From Candidatus Gastranaerophilales bacterium (GTDB lineage: Bacteria; Cyanobacteriota; Vampirovibrionia; Gastranaerophilales; Gastranaerophilaceae): a DNA stretch of 64,000 bases. The stretch is from positions 31,774 to 95,773 of the forward strand of contig CALUVO010000105.1 in assembly GCA_944324245.1 (NCBI GenBank), written 5' to 3'. Below the pieces are notes generated by a model. It was not told the origin of the DNA. It saw only the letters and a list, made by a program, of their open reading frames with translations, and did no database searches. The position numbers were made by a program, and so were the translations under genes. Of the stretch, positions 9,720 through 18,689 are shown piece after piece (within the stretch, counting starts at the first letter, position 1; every line of letters starts with the position of its first letter).

Positions 9720-11501
9720 CATAATACATTTATTACAATCGAATTTTAAAGGATATTTTACGCCGTATTCGTCTAATAAAAATAAATCTCCTGTGACTTT
9801 AGATTTTTTAAGACAAATACCCGCAAAATCTCTTATACAGTGCTTTGTTTTCATTAAAAGAATCTTTTCTCTATTTTCACCGCATTCAGGAGAAAACTCT
9901 TTAACATTGCAGCCGCATTTTTCATAAAAAGCTTTTGAGAGACTGTTAGAAATATTAAAAGAATAATCCAAATCTTTTACCGGATATTCAGGATATAAAT
10001 TTACTGCATTTCGCCTTTGAAATTTGTAGTTATTTTGCGACAGTTCAGACAGCTGATTTATACAACTGCGCCTTATCTCATTCAATTTTGAAACAGGAAT
10101 AAAAAGATTAAACGAAGCATCTACATGTATTTCAGAAGCATAAAATTCAGTATTACCAAGCTTTGAAAGCTGCTTAATAAGGGTATCCTTAGCTTTTTCT
10201 AGATTATCAGCAGTCTCAAACACCTCTGAGTAGTTATAAATTATCTCATTATTTTCAAAAGACTTAATAACTATTTTTTTATTATCCGCAAATATTTTTA
10301 TCGGAATTTTTCTCTTAAAATCTGCAGAATCAAGCGATTTAGAGAATTTCGAGTCATAATTTCTGTATAAAACCGTCCCATTTGTTATGGCAGAAGCATC
10401 CAGCACTTCTATTGAGGTTTTGCTAACAGTTTTTACGGTTGTTCCGCTAAGGACATTATTTCTATCTAAAAATGCAAGCCTGTCACCTGCGATTAAATCA
10501 TGTTTCGAATCAATGACAAGATTTTTGCCTTTGATTAATTTTACTTTTCCTATTTTTTCCCCCATAAATTTTGGAGAAAGAGGATTGATATACTTCTTTC
10601 GTTTTCCGTCAAAATAAAAATCCGTATAACCCCTGTTAAAGGTTTTATTAACATCAGGGTGAAAATCTGTCTGTATAACTCCGACAGAGGGTCTTAAATC
10701 TTTTGAAATTTTATCAATCTCTTTTCTGTAAAAAGAGACAATATTTGTGACATAGTCTTTATCTTTAAGCCGTCCTTCTATTTTTAGTGAAGTTACACCT
10801 GCGATAATTAATTCTTTTAAGTGCAATGAAAGATTGTTATCCTTCATAGACAATAAATACTGATTATCTATCAGTACATTTCCTTTTTCATCAACAAGTG
10901 AATATTTTTTTCTGCAGGGCTGTGCACATTCTCCTCTGTTAGCACTTCTTCCTCCTATATAGTGGCTAAGATAACATTGTCCGCTATAGCATACACACAA
11001 TGCCCCATGTACAAAAACTTCTGTCTCGATACCAACATTTTCAGTAATATTTCTAATCTCATCCAAAGAAAACTCACGGGGAAGCACAACACGCTGCACA
11101 TTCATGTCCTTTAAAAACTTAATTTTTTCGAGAGAATCATTATTGCACTGGGTGCTTGCATGCAGTGCTATCGGGGGGAGGTTCATTTCAAAAATTGAAT
11201 AATCCTGAAAAATTATTGCATCAACGCCCGCATCATATAGCTGCCATATTAATTTTTCTACCCTTGGCAGTTCATCCTCGAAAATAATAGTATTTACAGT
11301 TACATAGATTTTTACAAGAAATTTATGTGCATAACGAACGATTTCTTCTATGTCAGCAAGTGAATTTCCGGCTTTTTTGCGTGCCCCAAAAGAGCCTGCA
11401 CCTATATAGACAGCATCAGCACCTGCATTTATAGCAGCTATTGCACACTCTTTATTTTTTGCCGGTGCTAGTAATTCTATTTTTAAATCATTTCCAATCA
11501 T
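9702..11501 (-). CDS. U32 family protein (RlhA/TrhP-like RNA hydroxylation)
   Basis: Peptidase family U32 protein of 599 residues, closer in size to RlhA (23S rRNA C2501 hydroxylation) than to the shorter TrhP/TrhA (tRNA hydroxylation) forms. The N-terminal TIM-barrel starts with ELLAPAKNKE and contains DAVYIGAGSFGARKKA. The signature segment GRSANRGECAQPCRKKY lies around residues 184-200, and the preceding CVCYSGQCYLS supplies further cysteines of the kind that bind an iron-sulfur cluster in UbiU/TrhP proteins. The C-terminal half, about residues 300-599, fits the collagenase-like/DUF3656 extension and ends with three more cysteine pairs. Known members use prephenate-derived chemistry, not proteolysis. 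RlhA versus TrhP cannot be settled by eye. Confidence 0.85.
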   Translation of the reverse strand: MIGNDLKIELLAPAKNKECAIAAINAGADAVYIGAGSFGARKKAGNSLADIEEIVRYAHKFLVKIYVTVNTIIFEDELPRVEKLIWQLYDAGVDAIIFQDYSIFEMNLPPIALHASTQCNNDSLEKIKFLKDMNVQRVVLPREFSLDEIRNITENVGIETEVFVHGALCVCYSGQCYLSHYIGGRSANRGECAQPCRKKYSLVDEKGNVLIDNQYLLSMKDNNLSLHLKELIIAGVTSLKIEGRLKDKDYVTNIVSFYRKEIDKISKDLRPSVGVIQTDFHPDVNKTFNRGYTDFYFDGKRKKYINPLSPKFMGEKIGKVKLIKGKNLVIDSKHDLIAGDRLAFLDRNNVLSGTTVKTVSKTSIEVLDASAITNGTVLYRNYDSKFSKSLDSADFKRKIPIKIFADNKKIVIKSFENNEIIYNYSEVFETADNLEKAKDTLIKQLSKLGNTEFYASEIHVDASFNLFIPVSKLNEIRRSCINQLSELSQNNYKFQRRNAVNLYPEYPVKDLDYSFNISNSLSKAFYEKCGCNVKEFSPECGENREKILLMKTKHCIRDFAGICLKKSKVTGDLFLLDEYGVKYPLKFDCNKCIMKIEEP

Positions 11502-11543
11502 TACAAAAATTATACAATAATTAATAAAAATCTCTCAAAACTC

Positions 11544-11572
11544 GTGACAATTCAGTATGTTTTTATTACGAT
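11544..11572 (+). promoter_or_regulatory. Probable rplI promoter
   Basis: GTGACA (11544-11549), a 17-nt spacer and TACGAT (11567-11572) lie about 40 nt before rplI. A shifted -10 candidate GATAAT (11570) has a less good spacer. Seen in sequence, moderate match. Confidence 0.4.
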
Positions 11573-11611
11573 AATGTTAAACTCAAGAATAATGCACAAA
11601 GGAGAATAAAA

Positions 11612-12115
11612 ATGCAAGTTATTTTGAAAAAAGATGTACAAAACGTAGGTGAAGCCGGTGATGTAGTAAATGTTAAAGACGGCTACGCTAGAAACTTTTT
11701 AATCCCACAAAATGTAGCAGAAATCGCAACGGAAGGCGCTTTAAAAAACAGAGAACAAAATTTAGCCAGAATCAAAGCTAAACAGGAAAAACTTCATCAG
11801 GAAGCTCTTGAACTGGCTAAAAAGATAGAAGCTCTTGAAAAGTTGGAACTTTCTGCTAGAGCAGGTGAATCAGGAAAATTGTTCGGTACTATTACTACTA
11901 AAAAACTGGCTGAAGAATTGAATGCCAAATTAGGCACTTCTATTGACAGAAAGATTATTTCGCTTGATGCTGCAATCAACAAAGTCGGTGAATTCAGAAT
12001 GTTAATTAAATTGACATCTAAAGTTAAAACTGAATTACCGGTTATTGTTACAGCTTCTGAAATCATCAAATCTGAAATAGAAGAAGCTCCGGAAACAGAA
12101 GAAGCAGCTGAATAA
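11612..12115 (+). CDS. rplI: 50S ribosomal protein L9
   Basis: L9 binds 23S rRNA with its N-terminal domain and extends away from the ribosome through a long helix, limiting frameshifting. The family N-terminus MQVILKKDVQNVGEAGDVVNVKDGYARNFLIP is present in consecutive parts (residues 1-32), followed by the helix (45-75) and the C-terminal domain with SGKLFGTITTKKLAE. At 167 residues it is slightly longer than usual because of an acidic tail from about residue 150. AAGGAG precedes the ATG. It stands as a single gene with its own promoter and a strong terminator. Confidence 0.98.
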   Translation: MQVILKKDVQNVGEAGDVVNVKDGYARNFLIPQNVAEIATEGALKNREQNLARIKAKQEKLHQEALELAKKIEALEKLELSARAGESGKLFGTITTKKLAEELNAKLGTSIDRKIISLDAAINKVGEFRMLIKLTSKVKTELPVIVTASEIIKSEIEEAPETEEAAE

Positions 12116-12136
12116 GAAAAAATATAATAAAGAATA

Positions 12137-12180
12137 AAGAAAGAGCCTGCTTACAATATGCAGGTTCTTTCTTGTATTTT
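12137..12180 (+). terminator. rplI terminator
   Basis: A 14-bp stem with one G-T pair (12137-12150 with 12160-12173) and a 9-nt loop is followed by a T-rich tail, 21 nt after the rplI stop codon. Confidence 0.85.
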
Positions 12181-12269
12181 AACAAAAATTAACAAAAAAC
12201 TGTTTTTCGTCAAAAATTTCAGTTATCGTGTTTTTATTATAATGTGTGTAAGTATTCACAGGTTATGAA

Positions 12270-14132
12270 ATGTCTCAAAATATTTTATCAAATATACCCA
12301 ACTATAATGTAAATTACGGACAGAATTACGGATATAAAGCCCAACAGACTAACGGGCAAACATTTTCTGCTGCACCAGTTTCTTCTTCAGGAATTATAGA
12401 AAACAATCCAATACTAAAACAGGCTGCAAAAGCTAAAGAAAATGACGGCGGCGGATTTTTTTCCAATTTTCTTATTACTTTAGCAGGCATGTTTGGTTTA
12501 AATGAATTTTTGAACAGAAATTTGCAGGGCGAATATGACAAAACCGTTTTAAAGAAAATGGAAAACGGTATAGACAAAATTGCAAATAGACCTAATATGC
12601 AAAAAGGTATAAACTTTCTTTCAAATAAGAAAAGTCAGCTAAAAAACTGGTTAGAAACAAAAGAACTTTATCAGACTCTTATTAATAAACAAAGTTTGGG
12701 AGGAAGCGTAGTAGAAAGTCAGGCTGCAGGTGTAAGAGGACACCTCGCTTCAAGAGCTGTAGATGCGATAAAAAAATATGTCGATTACCAAACTAAAGCC
12801 GGTAATGCAAATTCTGCAGAAGTACAGAGATTTAAAGTCTTACTTGGCAGAGTTGAGAAGGAATCTTATAAGCATTTAGATGAGATAGCAAAAACTATAA
12901 AAAATTCAGGTGCACAACTTGATTTACCACTTACAAAAAAACCATGGTGGGGTCTTGGAATCATAAAAAATAAGGTTAATTTAAGAGAAATCTTAAATAA
13001 ATATAATCTTGTTAATAATTACAAAAATGTAGCGCAACCAGTTATTAAAAATGGTGCAAGAGTTTTACAAAAACCATCAATCGGACAAAGAGCAGTTGGC
13101 ACATTTATGCGTACTGCAGAATGTATAACAAACGGTATGTTCGGAGGCAAAGGACTCGTTCTTTTACAATCAGTATTTATTGCAATGGCATTACAGGAAG
13201 CAAGAAAAGCAGAAAAAGGCGAAAAGACTGGTTCGTTCTTCGGTGCATTGTTTGAACAAATGTCATATATAGGTGCTATCGGTCTTCAGATGCGTGTAGT
13301 AAATGCTTTGGCCGGTCTAAAATTTATCGGATGGGATAAAAGCAAACATTCAGCTTATCAAGCAGCAATGAAAGCAGTAAATGATGCTGCTAAATCCGGT
13401 AATTCTGCAGCATATAATGCGGCTAAAAATACCTTACAAACAATAAAGAACACAGCATTGAATGGTAAAAAGCTGACATTTTTCCAGAAAATGCTAAAAG
13501 GCTTAGGTAATATATTCAGCTTTGGCAGATTGAATGAAACTATAAGACCGTTAAAAGGTGTAAAAGCATCCTGGATACCTTGGGCACTTAAAACAGGACT
13601 CGGCTATGTAGGAAGAGGCGCATTCGTATTTATGGTTGTTATCCCTGTTATCGCTTCAATTGCTAAAAATATAGGATATGCAATATTTGGTAAACCGACT
13701 AAAACAATTGCAAGAGAAAAAGCAAAAGAGGAAGCAGAAAAGCTTGCAGCACAGCAAGAACAGCAAAATATTCAACAAACACAGACTCAGCAGCCAGCAG
13801 CAACTCAGCAACAAACCTCACAACCAGCACAGCAGCCTGCACAACAGGCTGTTCAACAGCCGCAACAATCGGCTAAACCAGGGAATTTACTTGATAAAAT
13901 GAAGCAAAATCAAGCTAATCCTGTAGCATCGCAAACATTGCAACCTATTGCATCAACAACTATTAAAAAGACACCGGAAGAAGATGCTGGAATAAAAAGA
14001 AGCTATGTTCCAAACGCATATCTCGGAACCGAAAATCCTGTAAACCCAGCATCAAGCAGATCAGCTCAAATTGATGAAGTATTAAGAAGGGCTGACATTG
14101 CAGAAGCAAGAGCAAGAGCTCTTGGTGCATAA
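12270..14132 (+). CDS. Orphan membrane protein with Gln-rich region
   Basis: I do not recognise this 620-residue protein. It begins with an Asn/Tyr/Gln-rich 50-residue stretch and a GGGFFSNFLITLAGMFGLNEF segment (split here: hydrophobic about residues 64-80). A helical middle follows, with hydrophobic stretches near 292-308, 330-350 and a clear membrane segment around 450-475 (FVFMVVIPVIASIA). Residues 490-545 are a low-complexity Gln/Pro/Ala tract, and the end is helical and charged. A TATAAT at 12238 and a 9-bp terminator stem at 14156 bracket it as a single transcription unit. It is followed by another large orphan. The composition suggests a lineage-specific envelope or secreted protein, which is inference only. 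Confidence 0.75.
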   Translation: MSQNILSNIPNYNVNYGQNYGYKAQQTNGQTFSAAPVSSSGIIENNPILKQAAKAKENDGGGFFSNFLITLAGMFGLNEFLNRNLQGEYDKTVLKKMENGIDKIANRPNMQKGINFLSNKKSQLKNWLETKELYQTLINKQSLGGSVVESQAAGVRGHLASRAVDAIKKYVDYQTKAGNANSAEVQRFKVLLGRVEKESYKHLDEIAKTIKNSGAQLDLPLTKKPWWGLGIIKNKVNLREILNKYNLVNNYKNVAQPVIKNGARVLQKPSIGQRAVGTFMRTAECITNGMFGGKGLVLLQSVFIAMALQEARKAEKGEKTGSFFGALFEQMSYIGAIGLQMRVVNALAGLKFIGWDKSKHSAYQAAMKAVNDAAKSGNSAAYNAAKNTLQTIKNTALNGKKLTFFQKMLKGLGNIFSFGRLNETIRPLKGVKASWIPWALKTGLGYVGRGAFVFMVVIPVIASIAKNIGYAIFGKPTKTIAREKAKEEAEKLAAQQEQQNIQQTQTQQPAATQQQTSQPAQQPAQQAVQQPQQSAKPGNLLDKMKQNQANPVASQTLQPIASTTIKKTPEEDAGIKRSYVPNAYLGTENPVNPASSRSAQIDEVLRRADIAEARARALGA

Positions 14133-14155
14133 TTGCATAAATATTTATTGCAGTT

Positions 14156-14192
14156 ATTAAGTCCACAAATTATTTTGAGGGCTTAATATTTT
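14156..14192 (+). terminator. Terminator after the 620-residue orphan
   Basis: A 9-bp stem with one G-T pair (14156-14164 with 14179-14187) is followed by a short T-rich run, 24 nt after the stop codon. Confidence 0.6.
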
Positions 14193-14299
14193 GTTACAAT
14201 TAAAATTTTTATAGCAATATAACAATAAAAATATACTTTATATATATAAGACTAGACATTAACATTTTTAGTTTAAATAAGTAGAGGAAAAGAAAAGCC

Positions 14300-16225
14300 A
14301 TGAGTGGCAACATAAGCAGCATTAAATATACAGAATATACAGAGAGCTACAATCCTGCTGTTAAAGATACAGGAAAACAAAATGTTTCCAGTATCCAGCT
14401 TTTCCAGTCGACTTTAGCTAAACCTAATACTGAATCTACTGAACAGACACAAACTGCTCAGAACAAAACTGTTGTCCAAAAAAGAAATCTTAATATATCT
14501 GAATTAGCAGACAAATATAAAGATAATCCGTTAGGTGTATTAAATGAACTTGGTATAAACTTCACTGAAAAACAAATTAAAGAATTAGAAAAAGCCATAA
14601 AAGATGAAAAACATTTGAAAGCATTTTTAACTATTGTTGATAAAGCAAATTTGAAAGCAGAAGACATAATGGCTGCTGTAAAGAAATCAAAAGAATTTAA
14701 AAACAGCAATATCTTTAAAAGAGGTTGGAATGTTTTGAAAACTGTTTTCACTGACGGTATTTCTGAAGCAGTAGAATTAGCAAAAAGCGAAAGAGTTTAT
14801 TATACAGAAAAATTAAGTGAAAATATGAGCGTAATCAGAAACGAAAGAGAAGACTTCTCTTCTGAAGGATTAGCAAATATTTCTGATATTTGTATACAAG
14901 AACCAGATATAGCTGACGATACACTGCATTTTGTTACAACTAAATCTGAACCAGGCAAACATGTATATACGGAATCAGATGTAATATCTGCTGCTGAATT
15001 TATGCAAGATAAGCCTCAAGAAGCTGAAACATTCGTAGCTAATGCTCAGGAATTGGAATCGATAAAAGACACAAACGGAAAAATGAAATATCAAGGTTCC
15101 ACAATCATAAACGTTGATAAAAGAATGGTTAACAATAAAGACTTGCAGCCAACAATGATGAAAACAGCACACAAAGCTGACATGACAGATGAATACTTAA
15201 ATAACATAACTTACAATTTGGAAAAAAATCCATATATGCAAGATGCAATTGAGTATTCTTTAAATGCAAAAAAATCTGATGGAACGGACAGATTTTCTGC
15301 AAACAGCATCAATAGTGAATCAAATCACCTCTTAGACAAAACTTCTAACTACTGTGCAAATTATACGAATAATTTAAAAGAAATAGCACCTTATGAAAAC
15401 ATTAGTTCAGAAAGTATTGTAAAAGTTGCAGGTAATATTACATCACACCCAGAAACTAAAAATGATGTTATTAGACAAATTAAAAACAAGAATTTGTCAG
15501 AAAGTGAAATTGTTGCATACAGCGATAATTTAACAAAAAATTCAGAAAAAAATAATAATCAGGCATCTCAATATAATGTAAACAAAAGCACAACAACAAC
15601 TTCAAACACAACTAATACTGTTTCTAATTCTACAGAAAATACAGTAACTGAACCCCAAAATAACAATTATGAAAACATAATAAAAAATAATAGTACTATC
15701 AAAAACACAACTGCTAATCCAATAGAAAAAGGTGAAAATAATAAACTTAAAACTATTAATTTTTCTTATTTGGAAAATTTACAAAACAGTTATATATCAG
15801 AATCAGACTATAACAGAATTTATAATTATTTTGGTTCAATGACAGACAATCTGATTGCAAAAATAAAGAAAGATCCTAGCTTTGTAGAAGTAATAAAAGC
15901 ATGTAACGGAAATAAAGTTATTATTGAAGCAGAATTAAATAATCCTGGATTAGTTGCAAAAATAAGAAGTGCAGCTAATCCCACAAATAAACAGTTAAGT
16001 GAAATTCTTAGTGTTTGTACAGATAATAGCAGTACAAATGTAATGCTTGCCGCATTGGAAGCTTGTTCTGTAAATCAAGCAATAAAGGCAACTAGATACA
16101 GCAAAATTACGAATACTAAACAAGACGCACTCAGTATTTTAGGAAGCACTAAGAGCAACACAAATAAACAAAGTGAATTAGAACAATTATATGGCGTAGG
16201 CACAAACAGAGAATTTGTCTGCTAA
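14300..16225 (+). CDS. Orphan 641-residue protein, Asn/Ser/Thr-rich
   Basis: I do not recognise this protein. It lacks a signal peptide and obvious membrane segments. Residues 55-165 are helical with LADKYKDNPLGVLNELGINF and KQIKELEKAIKDE-like charged helices. Residues 170-410 contain loosely repeated units, several centred on NL/NIS and YSDNLTKNSEK. Residues 410-490 are a low-complexity Asn/Thr/Ser linker, and the final 150 residues form another helical domain ending in a cysteine. GAGG lies before the start codon. It is co-oriented with the previous orphan but separated by a terminator and 168 nt. A secreted or cell-surface lineage-specific role is possible, but the sequence gives no direct evidence. 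Confidence 0.72.
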   Translation: MSGNISSIKYTEYTESYNPAVKDTGKQNVSSIQLFQSTLAKPNTESTEQTQTAQNKTVVQKRNLNISELADKYKDNPLGVLNELGINFTEKQIKELEKAIKDEKHLKAFLTIVDKANLKAEDIMAAVKKSKEFKNSNIFKRGWNVLKTVFTDGISEAVELAKSERVYYTEKLSENMSVIRNEREDFSSEGLANISDICIQEPDIADDTLHFVTTKSEPGKHVYTESDVISAAEFMQDKPQEAETFVANAQELESIKDTNGKMKYQGSTIINVDKRMVNNKDLQPTMMKTAHKADMTDEYLNNITYNLEKNPYMQDAIEYSLNAKKSDGTDRFSANSINSESNHLLDKTSNYCANYTNNLKEIAPYENISSESIVKVAGNITSHPETKNDVIRQIKNKNLSESEIVAYSDNLTKNSEKNNNQASQYNVNKSTTTTSNTTNTVSNSTENTVTEPQNNNYENIIKNNSTIKNTTANPIEKGENNKLKTINFSYLENLQNSYISESDYNRIYNYFGSMTDNLIAKIKKDPSFVEVIKACNGNKVIIEAELNNPGLVAKIRSAANPTNKQLSEILSVCTDNSSTNVMLAALEACSVNQAIKATRYSKITNTKQDALSILGSTKSNTNKQSELEQLYGVGTNREFVC

Positions 16226-16244
16226 ACCTTAAACTCAACAAGTT

Positions 16245-16832
16245 CTATCTTTTATTAAAAAATACTGCTTCAGCAAATGCTTCACCATATTCATTCTTAA
16301 TTCTTAAATATCCTTCTGAATTTCTTATACTAAGTAATTTGTCAGCAGTTGCACTTATTGTTTTAACATTGTTTGATGGCAATTTGGGTTTACTATTTCT
16401 GAAATTTTCTTCTACAACTGATTTATGAGCATTATTATTCTCAGTAGTAATTTTCTCAGATAAAATATTAAAACTACTTTCATAACATTTTTTTAAACGT
16501 TGTTCAACAGTTAGAGATTGTTTGTGTTTTCCTAATTGAGAATATTCACTATTGTTTAATTTCTCTTTTATAAAAGCATCTATTTGATTTTTAGGTAAAT
16601 TTTCACCGTCAAATTTCTGAAAAATTTTATACCCGACTAGTTTTAATCTTCTTACAAAATCCGCATCATCACTATCAGGAATAGAAACTCTTGCATATCC
16701 CGTTTTGGAATTACCTATCAATCCATTTTCATATGATTCAACTAACTCTTTCAAATGTTCTTTTTTTGCAGTATTTACACCTGGCTGAGAAATAGGGATT
16801 CTGAATGTTGAGCCAAAACTAATATTTTTCAT
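16245..16832 (-). CDS. Orphan small protein with N-terminal FG motif
   Basis: A 195-residue protein with no family I recognise. The N-terminus MKNISFGSTFRIPIS is short and polar, with no signal peptide; the rest is charged and helical, with FVRRLKLVGYKIFQKFDGENLP (two pieces, residues 60-82) forming a possible small domain. GGAGA precedes the start codon at a good distance. It converges on the 641-residue orphan with a 19-nt gap. The (I/V)(S/N)FG N-terminal motif recurs in the minus-strand membrane orphan at 17800, which hints that both belong to one lineage-specific group. Confidence 0.68.
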   Translation of the reverse strand: MKNISFGSTFRIPISQPGVNTAKKEHLKELVESYENGLIGNSKTGYARVSIPDSDDADFVRRLKLVGYKIFQKFDGENLPKNQIDAFIKEKLNNSEYSQLGKHKQSLTVEQRLKKCYESSFNILSEKITTENNNAHKSVVEENFRNSKPKLPSNNVKTISATADKLLSIRNSEGYLRIKNEYGEAFAEAVFFNKR

Positions 16833-17036
16833 AATGTTTTCTCCATTTTTTATTATGCTAATTTAACAAATAAAAAGAAAATAATTTGTTATTAGAACAA
16901 GTATTAATTAATAATAATTAAAAAAGTTATAATAAAAAACTCATGCTAAGTTTTAAAACTGTTACTAAAGCGATAAGTTCGAACTTTTTGAGGTACAGAA
17001 TCTAACCAACTTGAAGTTTATGTATCCAACCGGTAA

Positions 17037-17063
17037 GATTCCGAAATAAATTCGGAATGTCAT
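17037..17063 (+). repeat. Palindromic repeat unit 1
   Basis: Contains an inverted repeat around CCGAAATAAATTCGG followed by AATGTCAT. It matches the widespread GATyCTGAAATAAGTTCAG-ATGAC type of intergenic palindrome. Two more units lie within 140 bp. Confidence 0.6.
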
Positions 17064-17076
17064 TTTCAAGTTAATT

Positions 17077-17104
17077 GTCACTCTAGATTTATTTCAGGGC
17101 CTTA
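17077..17104 (-). repeat. Palindromic repeat unit 2 (inverted)
   Basis: On the minus strand this reads GGCCCTGAAATAAATCTAGAG followed by TGAC (shown in two parts), the same core as units 1 and 3 but in the opposite direction and more degenerate. Confidence 0.55.
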
Positions 17105-17176
17105 TTGGTTATGAATTTAACGCAAATTTTGTAAGATGCTGCACTTCGTAAGGACATGCTCACACAAAATTTTTAA

Positions 17177-17202
17177 GATCCTGAAACAAGTTCAGCATGA
17201 CA
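17177..17202 (+). repeat. Palindromic repeat unit 3
   Basis: Reads GATCCTGAAACAAGTTCAGC then ATGACA, a near-perfect palindrome around CTGAA-CAAG-TTCAG. Upstream, AAATTTTGT (from 17124) and ACAAAATTT (to about 17173) form a longer inverted repeat that fills the space between units 2 and 3. Confidence 0.65.
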
Positions 17203-17339
17203 AAATAATAAAAAACTCGATTCTCTTAAACCCCAGATGATTAAAGGGTTTAGCCTATTTTGAAAATTTTGGTTTAAATTATTTTTCGTCACAAACAGTG
17301 TAAACATGCATAAAAAGAGCCGAAACGCCTCGTATTTAG
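17203..17339. other. Gene-free stretch with a 7-bp hairpin
   Basis: No gene is seen from 16833 to the tRNA. This part holds only a TAAACCC/GGGTTTA hairpin (17227-17252), too far from any gene end to call a terminator, and AT-rich sequence. Confidence 0.5.
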
Positions 17340-17356
17340 AAAAACTGGGCCCGGAG
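17340..17356. repeat. 17-bp direct repeat of the tRNA 3' boundary (left copy)
   Basis: This 17-mer, AAAAACTGGGCCCGGAG, is repeated exactly at 17470-17486, where it is the 3' end of the tRNA gene and six flanking bases. The left copy is followed at once by the hairpin module starting ACTCTGCCGA. Confidence 0.75.
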
Positions 17357-17402
17357 ACTCTGCCGAATAAAACAAGACTAAATGTCTTGTTTTATGAGAG
17401 GT
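17357..17402 (+). repeat. Hairpin module copy M1
   Basis: Begins ACTCTGCCGA, has a 12-bp perfect stem (17367-17378 with 17384-17395) around a TAAAT loop, and ends GAGAGG. The same borders with different stem sequences occur at 17602-17646 (minus) and 58330-58371 (minus). Confidence 0.7.
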
Positions 17403-17443
17403 AGAACCCCGAATTTTCGAAGAAAATTTGCGGTTCGAATCCC

Positions 17444-17469
17444 ATGAAAAAAACTCCCGAAGGAGTTTT
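17444..17469 (-). terminator. Terminator of the tRNA gene
   Basis: On the minus strand an 8-bp stem (17469-17462 with 17457-17450) closed by a TTCG tetraloop is followed by a run of seven T. It begins 7 nt after the tRNA 3' end. Confidence 0.8.
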
Positions 17470-17475
17470 AAAAAC

Positions 17476-17547
<72 letters not shown>

Positions 17548-17601
17548 GTGGCTTTATATTCAATTTTATTACGGGACTGCTTGCGGTAGCTGCGCTACCT
17601 T

Positions 17602-17646
17602 CCTCTCCTCTGATGTAACATTTAGTCACATCTTCGTCGGCAGAGT
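17602..17646 (-). repeat. Hairpin module copy M2
   Basis: On the minus strand it begins ACTCTGCCGA at 17646, forms an 8-bp stem with one G-T pair around the same TAAAT loop as M1, and ends GGAGAGG. Its stem bases differ from M1 but pairing is kept. Confidence 0.68.
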
Positions 17647-17663
17647 GCCACAGGCCCGTGGCT
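17647..17663. repeat. 17-bp direct repeat of the tRNA 5' boundary (right copy)
   Basis: GCCACAGGCCCGTGGCT is an exact copy of 17537-17553, which is the 5' end of the tRNA gene plus six upstream bases. It directly borders module M2, mirroring the arrangement on the left side of the tRNA. Confidence 0.75.
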
Positions 17664-17799
17664 ACACAATGTACTCCTCTAAGCATTTGCCTAAAGAGTT
17701 AACAATACAGAATCTGTATTCATAAACCTTATAACAATCATCTACAGGATTATGATACTTTATTAAGTTATCATTAACATACAGCATGGTCAAGTATAA

Positions 17800-18609
17800 T
17801 TATTTTTCTGATTCAGTATCCGGCATAGAATCATTTATACTTTTTAAAAATCTATAATTTTCATTAGCAGTATTGTCTCTGTATTTTGCTTCATTTAAAT
17901 ATCTGACTAAAACACCTGTAAACAAGACAGGTACGACCAGTGAAGCAAATAATTTGTTTGTTTTTAATAGATCTACATGCTTTTTCAAATATTTTTCCGA
18001 AGGAAGAACAATTTTTTTGTTAATTAAAGATTTGTTCAACAAATTCTTAACTGGATTTTTAACACTTGAACTTAATCTTTCTGTAAAAGCAGGAAATTTT
18101 GAAGTAATTTTATTTTTTATAGCACTAGCACTTGTTAGTATTCCGGCAAATGCACCATACATTGCTGCAATATCAACAACAGTTGAAGCAACAGGATGAT
18201 TCATATTTACATTATCAAAGAACTCTGATTTAGAATTAACAGCACTTTTAATACCGGATATTAAAGTACCAGCAGCAAAAGCAGCAGCCCAGACAGCAGC
18301 TGTTTTTGAGCCTTTAAGAACTTTTGAAGCTAATGTTCCGTTTTTTGTAACAGTACTAGCAACAACATCTACCAAAGGTATTACCAATAATGCTTTGTAT
18401 ACATTCTTTGATACATTAACAAATCTCTTGTTTGGTTCTAATGCAGAATAAAACTTGATTTCTTCATCCGTCAACTTATTTATAGAAGAATTATTTTTTT
18501 TACAAGTGTTATCTTCATCAGGTTGCAATAAGCCATTACCAAAATTTACCGGATGATTTTGATAGTTGTTAGACAAATAAAAAGTATTATTTATTTTTGA
18601 AACAGCCAT
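17800..18609 (-). CDS. Orphan multi-pass membrane protein
   Basis: A 269-residue protein I do not recognise. After a polar 65-residue N-terminus containing HPVNFGN, it shows hydrophobic segments at about residues 72-86, 105-125, 140-165 and 218-236, rich in Ala, Val and Ser, so it is probably a four-pass membrane protein. The end is short and acidic. AGGA precedes the start codon on the minus strand. The N-terminal VNFG motif resembles ISFG in the orphan at 16245. It lies downstream (minus strand) of the divergent mtaB gene and upstream of the tRNA region. Confidence 0.72.
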   Translation of the reverse strand: MAVSKINNTFYLSNNYQNHPVNFGNGLLQPDEDNTCKKNNSSINKLTDEEIKFYSALEPNKRFVNVSKNVYKALLVIPLVDVVASTVTKNGTLASKVLKGSKTAAVWAAAFAAGTLISGIKSAVNSKSEFFDNVNMNHPVASTVVDIAAMYGAFAGILTSASAIKNKITSKFPAFTERLSSSVKNPVKNLLNKSLINKKIVLPSEKYLKKHVDLLKTNKLFASLVVPVLFTGVLVRYLNEAKYRDNTANENYRFLKSINDSMPDTESEK

Positions 18610-18689
18610 GCTTTTTTCCTATATTAAAATTATACAACAGAAATATAATTTTTGTTTAAAAAATAATTTTATGTTAATTAATACTTGTT

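Noticed and set aside
17401..17450. GCGGTTCGAATCCC resembling a T arm on the plus strand, as a second tRNA
   Set aside because: The flanking bases do not pair as a T stem and no acceptor, D or anticodon arm can be built around it.
17634..17643. TCGTCGGCAG identical to the start of a common sequencing adapter
   Set aside because: Only ten bases match, and the neighbouring bases CGGCAGAGT recur in the other module copies at 17357 and 58371 without the TCGT part, so it belongs to the repeat, not to adapter contamination.
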